NCBI RefSeq assembly: GCF_000718015.1
Contig: NZ_JODY01000024.1
Span: forward strand, 1-64,000
DNA: 64,000 bases
Direction: 5' to 3'
Source: Streptomyces catenulae
Lineage (GTDB): Bacteria; Actinomycetota; Actinomycetes; Streptomycetales; Streptomycetaceae
Shown here: piece by piece, positions 35,779 to 43,439 of the stretch
Layout: each line of letters opens with the position of its first letter
Numbering within the stretch: the stretch's first letter is position 1
Position numbers and translations under genes: made by a program
Notes under the pieces: model-generated
Told to the model about the DNA's origin: nothing
Databases searched by the model: none
Seen by the model: the letters and a program-made list of their open reading frames with translations, nothing else

Positions 35779-36858
35779 ATGACCCGCCGTATCGCCCGTC
35801 GTGCCGCCACCCGCCACCCGAGCCGCCGGGTGCGGCCGCGTTCCGTCCGCTCCGGGGTCGCCGTGGCCGGGACGGTCGCCGCCGCCCTGGCCCTCGCCGC
35901 CTGCGGGAGCGGCGGGTCCGACGCCGGTGACCGCGGGGCCCTGAAGGCGGCCGACTGTCCGAAGCAGCCGGTGACGCACTGGGCACAGCCGTCCCCGGGC
36001 GGCGGGCCGCACAAGGTCGCGACGGCGATGGGCGAGGTGACGGTCCCGGCCACGCCGGAGCGGGTGGTGGTCCTGGACACCGCGGAGCTGGACTCCGCCC
36101 TCACCCTCGGCGTCAAACCGGTCGGCGCCACCCGCTCCGACGTCGACTCCGGGTTCCTCGACTATCTGCCGAAGGACGACACCGCGGGCATCAAGGACGT
36201 CGGGAAGATCGGCGCCCCGAACCTGGAGGCCGTCGCCGCCCTCAAGCCGGATCTGATCCTCACCAACAAGGTCCGCGACGGCCGCAGCTACCGGCAACTC
36301 ACCCGTATCGCCCCGACGGTGATGACCGAGACGACCGGCTACCCCTGGAAGCAGAACTTCGCCACCCACGCGGCGGCGCTGGGCCGGATCCCGCAGGCCA
36401 GGAAGGTCGTCGCCGGGTACGAGGCGCATGTCCGGCAGGTCACCGCGGCGCTCGGCGGGCGGGCGAAGGCGGAGGCCCTGCGGACCAACGTCGTCCGCTT
36501 CGTCGAGGGCGCCGACACCCGGGTCTACGGCTGCCAGAGCTACATCGGCACCGTCCTCGACGACCTCGGCACCGGCCCGACGGACGTCGTCGACGGCGCC
36601 AAGGACGGCCTGATGACGGAGTTGAGCGCCGAGCAGATGAACCGCGCCGACGCCGACGCGGTCTTCTACGCGAGCTACGGCTCCCCCGACAAGTCGAAGG
36701 AGGCGCAGGTCACCAGCGGTCCGCTGTGGAAGAACCTGCGCGCGGTCAAGAACGGCCGCTCCTTCCGCGTGGACGACCAACTCTGGATCCAGGGCATCGG
36801 CTACACCGCCGCCGACAAGATCCTCGACGAGGTACGGGAGCGGTTGGCGAAGAGGTGA
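35779..36858 (+). CDS. Siderophore-binding lipoprotein of an ABC importer
   Basis: 359 residues from the ATG at 35779. A long basic n-region and hydrophobic core end in lipobox LAAC (Cys about 41). The mature part is a FepB/FhuD-type binding protein: RVVVLDTAELDSALTLGVKPVG, IGAPNLEAVAALKPDLIL, YPWKQNFATHAAALGR and LWIQGIGYTAADKILDEV. It captures iron-siderophore complexes outside the membrane and hands them to a FecCD permease pair. The only such pair in the window lies 3 kb upstream with the HAD gene and two reverse-strand genes between, so they probably work together. It has its own promoter region. Confidence 0.9.
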   Translation: MTRRIARRAATRHPSRRVRPRSVRSGVAVAGTVAAALALAACGSGGSDAGDRGALKAADCPKQPVTHWAQPSPGGGPHKVATAMGEVTVPATPERVVVLDTAELDSALTLGVKPVGATRSDVDSGFLDYLPKDDTAGIKDVGKIGAPNLEAVAALKPDLILTNKVRDGRSYRQLTRIAPTVMTETTGYPWKQNFATHAAALGRIPQARKVVAGYEAHVRQVTAALGGRAKAEALRTNVVRFVEGADTRVYGCQSYIGTVLDDLGTGPTDVVDGAKDGLMTELSAEQMNRADADAVFYASYGSPDKSKEAQVTSGPLWKNLRAVKNGRSFRVDDQLWIQGIGYTAADKILDEVRERLAKR

Positions 36859-36914
36859 GGGCGGGCCGGGCGGCGCTCCCCGGGCGCGTTCCCGGGCCGG
36901 GGTGGCTCGGTTCC

Positions 36915-37078
36915 CTCCCGTACGGGAGAAGTCCTAGGGGGCCGGAGGGGCATGCCGTGGGGCGGACCCCGTAAGGGAGATGCCGTAAGGGAGCCCCCGT
37001 ACGGGCTGATGCCCCCTAGGGGGCGGCCCCGTGAGGGGCGGTCAGGCCGGAACGGGTCTGGTCAGGCCGGTACGGGTC
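36915..37078. repeat. Palindrome and tandem repeats between convergent genes
   Basis: CTCCCGTACGGGAG at 36915-36928 is a perfect 14-bp palindrome. At 37040-37058 and 37060-37078 the 19-mer GGTCAGGCCGGNACGGGTC occurs twice with one difference (A or T). GTAAGGGAG is also doubled near 36971-36993. The region holds no gene and probably ends transcription from both sides. Confidence 0.6.
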
Positions 37079-37102
37079 GGTCGTCCCGGAGGGCTCGGGG
37101 TG

Positions 37103-38680
37103 TTACCGGGCCCAGCGCCGCATCCGCCACACCAGGAACACCGCCGAGGCGACGGCGGCGACGCGGACCAGCAGCGGCAGACCGTCGAGGAGGACGGCGC
37201 CCATCTTCCCGGAGGCGATCGGGTCGCCCCACCGGCCCGTGGCGCGGCCCCACATCCACACCGCGGCGCCGCCCGCCAGCAGCCCGGGCACGCCGAGCGC
37301 GGCGAACTTCGCCTCGTTGTGGGTGAGACGGCGGGAGAGGAACGTCACCGCCCAGCCCGCGGCCAGCGCGAACCAGCTCCCGAGGACCGCACCGGCCAGC
37401 AGCAGCACCACGGCGAGCGTCACCACGGGGCTGAGCCGGATCCGGGCGGCCGGGGCCTTCTCGGCGGCCGGTTCCGGAGCGGGTGGTTCCGCCGCGGGCG
37501 CCGCCTTCTTCCGGCCGAGGGTGCGGCGCAGCAGCCCCGGCAGCGGACGCCCCGCCTCCGGCGCACCGTCCGCCGCCTTCTCCCCCGCCTCCTCCCCCGC
37601 CTGCGCCTTCTCCTTGTCGTCGTCCTCGCCGGGCCGCTTCCAGATCTCCGGGATCTCGATGCCGCCGACGAAGCCGGGCACCGTCTCGCCCGCACCGGAC
37701 GCCTCCGGCTGCGCCAGCCACCAGTCCACGTCGCCGTCGCCGTCACCCAGTTCGTCGGCACCGGCCAGATGCGGCGGAGCGGCGCCCCCGGGCGCCAGCG
37801 TGAACCGGTTCCCCACCCCCTCCCCCGCTCCTTCCTCGGCGCCCTTCTTCCGGAACAGCCCGGACCACTGCCCGGCCCGCGCCCCGTCCCGCGGCCCCGG
37901 AACCTTCCCCGCCGCCCTGGACTCCCCCGCAGCCCCCGGCTTCCCCAGCGAGAGACGCCGGTGCGGCCGGTCCGTCCCCGCGGCGCCCGGCTCACCCGTG
38001 AGCCCGGCCGCCCCGCCGAACCGTTTACGGGCGGCGGCGCCCTCCGCGTCGGCACCGTCGTCGGCGCGGGACGGCCCGGATACGCCGTCACCGGGCGCCA
38101 CGGGACCGCCGTCGGCATCGCGCGAGTCGCGGGAGGGGGCGGACGGACGGGAGACGTCGGCCACCTCCGGCCCGTCGGCGGAGCCGGGCCCGTTGGACGG
38201 GCCGGACGCGTCGGACGGGCTGGACCTGTCGGACGAGTGGGACGGTGCGGCCGGGGCCGACGGCGCAGCCGGAGCCACCGGTGCGGTGGGCACGACCGGG
38301 GCTACCGGTGCGGCCGGAGCCACGGGTGCGGCCGGTGCGGCCGGTGCGGCCGGAGGCATCGGCGTCTCCGGGCCCGGCGCCCCGGCGGACGCCGCGGGCG
38401 CCGCGGGCTCCGTCGATCCGCCTCCCGGCCTCGTCCGTCCGCTCGTCCCGGCGGCCGTCTCCGCCGCCGACACCACCGCCTCCGGACTGCCCAACCGGGA
38501 CAGCACCCGCTTGACCTGGGAGGCCGACGGCGACTTCTGCGCCGCGATCCGGGCCGTGACCTCGGTCCGCAGATCGGCCACCAGCCGCATCCGCGCCGAC
38601 GAGGGCAGGCCCCGCTGCTGAGCCAGGTCGCCGACCCGGCTCAGATAGTCAAAAACGAGCTGATCGTTCTCGATACCCAC
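37103..38680 (-). CDS. Pro/Ala-rich membrane protein with an N-terminal HAAS-like domain
   Basis: 525 residues from the GTG at 38680 (AGGGG six bases upstream). Residues 1-75 (DQLVFDYLSRVGDLAQQRGL, MRLVADLRTEVTARIAA, VKRVLSRLGSPEAVVSAA) resemble the small helical HAAS domain found in membrane proteins near PadR regulators. A very long low-complexity linker follows, rich in PAAP repeats; at the DNA level GGTGCGGCC is repeated three times at 38325-38351. The C-terminal 130 residues hold about four membrane helices (VVTLAVVLLLAGAVLG, ALGVPGLLAGGAAVWMWG, LLVRVAAVASAVFLVW). Function unknown. Confidence 0.8.
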   Translation of the reverse strand: MGIENDQLVFDYLSRVGDLAQQRGLPSSARMRLVADLRTEVTARIAAQKSPSASQVKRVLSRLGSPEAVVSAAETAAGTSGRTRPGGGSTEPAAPAASAGAPGPETPMPPAAPAAPAAPVAPAAPVAPVVPTAPVAPAAPSAPAAPSHSSDRSSPSDASGPSNGPGSADGPEVADVSRPSAPSRDSRDADGGPVAPGDGVSGPSRADDGADAEGAAARKRFGGAAGLTGEPGAAGTDRPHRRLSLGKPGAAGESRAAGKVPGPRDGARAGQWSGLFRKKGAEEGAGEGVGNRFTLAPGGAAPPHLAGADELGDGDGDVDWWLAQPEASGAGETVPGFVGGIEIPEIWKRPGEDDDKEKAQAGEEAGEKAADGAPEAGRPLPGLLRRTLGRKKAAPAAEPPAPEPAAEKAPAARIRLSPVVTLAVVLLLAGAVLGSWFALAAGWAVTFLSRRLTHNEAKFAALGVPGLLAGGAAVWMWGRATGRWGDPIASGKMGAVLLDGLPLLVRVAAVASAVFLVWRMRRWAR

Positions 38681-39119
38681 GAAATCCCCTGCGGCGTCCG
38701 CTGGTTGCTTCCCCGACCGTACCGTCTCCCCTCCACAACGGTCCGAGGACGGCCCCTCCACCCCTGACCGGACGCCAGAACCCTTACGGGCCAAGGCCCT
38801 GACGCCCCCTACGGGCTGCCCTCCGAGCGGATGCCCTTGGGCGGTCGGCCCCCTGAGCCAGCGGCAGCCCCCGGCTCGGCCGACGGCCCCGGCGCCGACC
38901 TCACGCGAACCGCCCCCGGCGACGGCCTCACGGCAGCCGCCCGCGAAACGCCCGGCACCGGCCCGCCGCCGTACCGGCTCCCCGGAGCCGCCACCCGTCC
39001 CCTACGGGCTCCCCCCATCCCGGAGTCCGGGGCGCGCGGTGGGTGCGTACGGGCCCTGGTGCGCGCCGTCACAGCGGGATCCCGTTACGGGGGCCACCGG
39101 CCCGGCTAACGTAGGGCGG
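38681..39119. other. Intergenic region with a second TACGGG cluster
   Basis: 439 bases between divergent genes, without a supported gene. TACGGG occurs at 38785, 38810, 39003, 39048 and 39086. The same hexamer is clustered upstream of the siderophore-binding gene. Confidence 0.5.
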
Positions 39120-41681
39120 ATGACGGATACGCCCCGCACCCTGGCCGAGGAGCTACGGACCCGCACCGACGGCGGGCTCGTCGACCTGCTGCGGGCCCGC
39201 CCGGACCTGCTCAATCCGGTGCCGGGCGACGTCACCCAGCTCGCCACCCGGGCCGGGACCCGGGCCTCGGTGGTGCGGGCCGTCGAGCGGCTGGACCGGT
39301 TCGCGCTGCAGACCGCCGAGGCGCTGGCGGTGGCGCCCGACCCCTGCCCGTACGCCACGCTCGCCTCCCTGATGACCGGCGCCCCGGCGCCCGCCCCGGA
39401 CGCACCGCCCGGGGACGCCGCGCCGCACGCGCCCTCCCTGGACGCGGCGGTGCTGACCGCGCTGCCCGGGGCGGTGGCGGCGCTGCGGGCGCAGGCCCTG
39501 GTGTGGGGGCCCGACGACCGGCTGCGGCTGGTGCGGACCGCCCGGGAGCTGCTGGCGCCGAGCCCCGCGCACCCGTCGCCGACCGGCCTCGGGCCGACCG
39601 TCGCGGAGGCCGCGGCCGGGATGTCGCCGGGGCGGCTCCAGGAGGTCATCGCCACCGCCGGGCTGCCGCCGACGCACGACCCGGTGACCGCCGTCGCCGC
39701 GCTGACCTCGCTGTTCACCGACGGCGAGCGGATGGCGGCGCTGCTGGACGAGGCGCCCGCCGAGTCCGTCGCCGTCCTCGACCGGCTGCTGTGGGGCCCG
39801 CCGTACGGCAGCGTCACCGAGCAGCCCGCACCGCATCTGCGCTGGCTGCTGGAGCGCGGCCTGCTGCTGCCCGCCGGGGCCCGGAACGTCGTGCTCCCCC
39901 GGGAGGCGGCGCTCCATCTGCGGGCGGGGCGCGCGCACCGTAGCCCCGCGCCGGTGCCGCCCGCCCTCGCGCCGGTCACCGCGCGCGATCCACAGGCTGT
40001 GGACGCAGCCGCCGCCGGGCAGGCGTTCACGGCGCTGGCGACCGTCGAGGAGCTGCTGAAGGAGTGGGATCTGGGCGGTCCGGCGGTGCTGCGCGCCGGG
40101 GGCCTGAGCGTCCGCGACCTCAAGCGCACCGCGACCGCCCTGGACACCACCGAGCAGACCGCCGCCTTCTGGCTGGAGCTGGCCCACGGGGCGGGCCTGA
40201 TCGCCTCCGACGGTGAGGCCGACGAGCGGTTCGCGCCGACGCCCGCCGCCGAGGAGTGGCGGCAGCTGCCCGACGACCGGCGCTGGGCGGAGCTGGTGGC
40301 GGTCTGGCTGGACGCCACCCGCACCGCGGGCGTGGTCGGTACCGCCGACGCCAAGGGCCGGGCGGCCGCCGCCCTCGGCCCGCACCTGGACCGCTCCCCC
40401 GCGCCCGAGGTCCGCCGCCGCGCCCTCGCCCTCCTCGCCGAGCTGCCGCCGGGCTCCGCCGTCCCCGAGGTGGCCGTCCTCGACCGCCTCCACTGGGAGC
40501 GCCCGCTGCGCGCCGCCGCCCCGGAGTCCGCCCCCGCCGCCCCCGGTGGCGCCACCCCGCCGCCCGGGGAGGACCTCCGTACCCGCCTCGCCCGGTGGAC
40601 GCTGGCCGAGGCCGAACTGCTGGGCGTCACCGGGCGCGGCGCCCTCTCCGCCCACGGCCGGGCGCTCCTCGGGGACGCCGGTGGCCCCGCGGAGGCGGCG
40701 CCCCGTACCGCGCCGTCGGCCGCCGCGACCCGGGAGGCCGCGGCCCGCGCCGCCGCGCTCCTCGCGCCGCTGCTGCCCGAACCGCTCGACCACGTCCTGC
40801 TCCAGGCCGACCTCACCGCCGTCGCGCCCGGGCCGCTGCTCCGTCCGCTCGCCGACACCCTGGGGGTCCTCGCGGAGGTCGAGTCCAAGGGCGGCGCGAC
40901 GGTCTACCGCTTCACGCCCGCCTCGGTGCGCCGCGCCCTGGACACCGGCCGCACAGCCGCCGAGCTGCAGGAATTCCTCACCGCCCACTCCCGGACGCCG
41001 GTCCCGCAACCGCTCGCCTACCTGATCGACGACGTGGCCCGTCGGCACGGACGGCTGCGGATCGGCGCGGCCTCCGCGTACGTCCGCTGCGACGACGACG
41101 CGCTGCTCGCCGAGATCCTCGCCGACCGCCGCGCCGCCCCGCTCCGGCTGCGCCGCCTCGCCCCCACGGTCCTCGCCGCGCAGACCGCCCCGGATCTCCT
41201 CCTGGAGGGCCTACGGGCGATGGGCTACGCGCCCGCCGCCGAGTCCCCCGAGGGCGATGTCGTGATCGCCCGGCCGGACGCGTACCGCACGGGGCCGCGC
41301 ACCGCGCCCGTCCCGGTGCCCGAGGGGCCGCCGGTCCCCGACGCGCCCCTCCTGGAGGCGGCGGTCCGCGCCATCCGGGCCGGTGATCTGGCCGCCACCG
41401 CCGCCCGCAAGCCCGTCACGACCGCCACCCCGGCCCCCGGCGCGCCGCCCCGGACCACCTCCGCCGAGACCCTCGCCACGATGCAGGCGGCGGTCCTCAC
41501 CAACGCCGCGGTCTGGATCGGCTACGTCAACGCCGACGGCGCCGCCAGCCAGCGCGTCATCGCCCCCGTACGCGTCGAGGGCGGCTTCGTCACCGCCTAC
41601 GACCACACCGCCGACGAGGTCCGCACCTACCCCCTGCACCGCATCACCGGCGTCGCCGACCTGGCGGACGACACGGTCTGA
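39120..41681 (+). CDS. Helicase-associated (helicase C-terminal-like, PF13625 type) protein
   Basis: 853 residues from the ATG at 39120. It opens TLAEELRTRTDGGLVDLLRARPDLL, typical of the actinobacterial family annotated helicase conserved C-terminal domain protein, and ends with DVVIARPDAYRTGP and WIGYVNADGAASQRVIAPVRVEGG, a WYL-like beta region. Around residue 560-720 a stretch VLLQADLTAVAPGPLLRPLADTLG through VTRHSR-type helices matches the XPB N-terminal-like helicase_C_3 domain. No Walker motifs are present. In mycobacteria the homologue is adjacent to XPB (Rv0862c/Rv0861c, recalled), so it probably partners XPB in DNA repair. Here it is separated from XPB by 4.2 kb. Confidence 0.85.
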   Translation: MTDTPRTLAEELRTRTDGGLVDLLRARPDLLNPVPGDVTQLATRAGTRASVVRAVERLDRFALQTAEALAVAPDPCPYATLASLMTGAPAPAPDAPPGDAAPHAPSLDAAVLTALPGAVAALRAQALVWGPDDRLRLVRTARELLAPSPAHPSPTGLGPTVAEAAAGMSPGRLQEVIATAGLPPTHDPVTAVAALTSLFTDGERMAALLDEAPAESVAVLDRLLWGPPYGSVTEQPAPHLRWLLERGLLLPAGARNVVLPREAALHLRAGRAHRSPAPVPPALAPVTARDPQAVDAAAAGQAFTALATVEELLKEWDLGGPAVLRAGGLSVRDLKRTATALDTTEQTAAFWLELAHGAGLIASDGEADERFAPTPAAEEWRQLPDDRRWAELVAVWLDATRTAGVVGTADAKGRAAAALGPHLDRSPAPEVRRRALALLAELPPGSAVPEVAVLDRLHWERPLRAAAPESAPAAPGGATPPPGEDLRTRLARWTLAEAELLGVTGRGALSAHGRALLGDAGGPAEAAPRTAPSAAATREAAARAAALLAPLLPEPLDHVLLQADLTAVAPGPLLRPLADTLGVLAEVESKGGATVYRFTPASVRRALDTGRTAAELQEFLTAHSRTPVPQPLAYLIDDVARRHGRLRIGAASAYVRCDDDALLAEILADRRAAPLRLRRLAPTVLAAQTAPDLLLEGLRAMGYAPAAESPEGDVVIARPDAYRTGPRTAPVPVPEGPPVPDAPLLEAAVRAIRAGDLAATAARKPVTTATPAPGAPPRTTSAETLATMQAAVLTNAAVWIGYVNADGAASQRVIAPVRVEGGFVTAYDHTADEVRTYPLHRITGVADLADDTV

Positions 41682-41783
41682 GGCTCGGACCCCATTAACA
41701 GAAGACAACCCCTTGTGGGAACTTTTTGAAGAAAATCCCGTCAACTTAATTAGAGCATGCGACGCTTTCCTCAGGAGGGGAAA
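41682..41783 (+). promoter_or_regulatory. AT-rich left border and presumed promoter of the inserted cassette
   Basis: From about 41694 the sequence changes abruptly to A/T-rich (CATTAACAGAAGACAACC, then CTTTTTGAAGAAAATCC and CAACTTAATTAGAG). TTGAAG (41726-41731) and TAATTA (41747-41752) form a poor -35/-10 pair with 15-base spacing. AGGAGGGG at about 41772-41780 is a strong ribosome site for the ATG at 41784. I see no tRNA end, terminal repeats or transposase that would explain the insertion. Confidence 0.4.
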
Positions 41784-43439
41784 ATGGGGAAAGCATCGCG
41801 AAGGAAGAAGCAGACACGGCAAGCGCGGACGGACCACACTGCGGCCACCTCGCCCGAAGCCAGAGGAAGCAGTGATCCACAAACTCTGGGGGAGGAAGCG
41901 CTCTGTCGGTTGGTGCGCGCAAGCTCACCAGGGGATATCAGCCTGGCCGGCGCCTATGCACTCGGTTACGGATTGCTAGGGTACGCCGCGCAGCAGGAAG
42001 AGGCCCCGAAATGGATCCAGGAAATTGACCCACTGGACACACTTTTCCTGGGAGCCGCCTTCCCTCTCAAATTTCACGATGAATACGAATTTTCCAACGC
42101 GCGTGATGCCTGGCTGCGTCTTCTGCGCCACACCGTGCACGGCAAGGGTGTTCTACGCCTTGTTCGGGAAGCCGTCTCACTGAGCGAAGAGCTGGCGCTC
42201 CCAGTTGATGAAGGGGAAGTAATGCTGGCACTCGCCGGCCGACTCGAAGCAGCTGGGCTCGATCAACGCCGGCTGCCTCGGCGACTGCTCCCCGGTTCCG
42301 CGCTTCAAGAGTCCCGCGCAGTCCATGGCCCTTCTCCAGATCTGCAACTTCCCGTCCCACCAGAAGACGCAAAGGAACGCATCCAGAAATTCTGGAAGCA
42401 GACCAAAGCGGAGTCGTGGGCCGATGACACACCTCGGTCGATCCTCCGAGAAGGGTTGCGCCGGTTCCAGGAATCCGACCTACCAGTTGATGAAGAACCC
42501 GGCATGCTGCTGCCGGCACTGTACGCAGCACTCATGGCGAAGCCTGGCGAATCGCTGGAATGTATGGTCCACCATGCCGTGGTCTGGGCAACCTCCCTAG
42601 ACGAGGCATCCCCACTGACTCAGGTGCTCGACATCCTTCTTGTCGCACCCACGTTGGAGCTGACGGCATCTGACACCCTTGGCTATTTGTTCGCCGTTCC
42701 CGCATTCGTGGAATCGATCCCCTCCGAAGCTTTGCTGTGGACCAGCTCACCTGGCCTCGCATTGCCGCGCCTGGCCTTCGAAATGAATACCGAAGAGGTA
42801 CTCACAAGGAATGCAGAGATCACTCCTGACATGCTCGACTGGGCTGGCATGCATGCCAGAATGCGCCTGACCACTGCCGCCCGAGAGAGCGCTCTCGAAG
42901 CGGAAGAGGAAGCCGAAACAGAAGAAGAAATCACCACCTCAGAGAAGTCGGACGAATCATGGGCCGAGCGGCGCGCGATTGTGCGCGCAGCGGCACGAAA
43001 AAAGACCCGGAAGAAAAAAGACGGAACAGGATCCACAAATCTTCCAAGCAGCCACTCCGTCGAGCGCATATGGAACGCAGATGGAAGTTCCGTGATTCAT
43101 ATTCCAGCCGACAGTCCGCACGGCCAGGAGATTCAGGAAGCACTGAGAGAGCAAAGAGAGTTCTTCATCGAAAAGTTTGGCCGCGAGCCAAATCCCGATG
43201 ATCCCGTATTCTTCGACCCCGAAGCCGACGAGCCAACTCCACTCACAAAGGCACACTTCGACGAAGTGATGTTGAAAATGGCAGGTCACGCCGCAGAACT
43301 GGGAATCGATCCGGCCCTCATCCATGCTTCGCGCGAGGTTGGATATATGGTCACGGAGGAAAACAAAAGCGCATTCACCATGGCTGAGGTTATCGCCTTC
43401 ACTAAGGCAGTGAAACGGAACCGACAGAATAATCAATGA
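41784..43439 (+). CDS. Unknown basic/acidic protein, first gene of the inserted cassette
   Basis: 551 residues from the ATG at 41784, chosen for its strong AGGAGGGG site; the upstream ATG at 41757 has none. A basic N-terminus (GKASRRKKQTRQAR) is followed by an alpha-helical body, a highly charged stretch (ALEAEEEAETEEEITTSEKS, then RAAARKKTRKKKDG) and a C-terminal part with FGREPNPDDPVFFDPEADEP and MAEVIAFTKAVKRNRQ. No catalytic motif, membrane helix or signal peptide. Base use is far less G/C-biased than in neighbours: the line 43021-43080 has 33 of 60 G+C. The stop overlaps the next start by four bases (ATGA), so both proteins are made together. A sensor, adaptor or effector for the STAND ATPase is inferred. 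Confidence 0.8.
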   Translation: MGKASRRKKQTRQARTDHTAATSPEARGSSDPQTLGEEALCRLVRASSPGDISLAGAYALGYGLLGYAAQQEEAPKWIQEIDPLDTLFLGAAFPLKFHDEYEFSNARDAWLRLLRHTVHGKGVLRLVREAVSLSEELALPVDEGEVMLALAGRLEAAGLDQRRLPRRLLPGSALQESRAVHGPSPDLQLPVPPEDAKERIQKFWKQTKAESWADDTPRSILREGLRRFQESDLPVDEEPGMLLPALYAALMAKPGESLECMVHHAVVWATSLDEASPLTQVLDILLVAPTLELTASDTLGYLFAVPAFVESIPSEALLWTSSPGLALPRLAFEMNTEEVLTRNAEITPDMLDWAGMHARMRLTTAARESALEAEEEAETEEEITTSEKSDESWAERRAIVRAAARKKTRKKKDGTGSTNLPSSHSVERIWNADGSSVIHIPADSPHGQEIQEALREQREFFIEKFGREPNPDDPVFFDPEADEPTPLTKAHFDEVMLKMAGHAAELGIDPALIHASREVGYMVTEENKSAFTMAEVIAFTKAVKRNRQNNQ

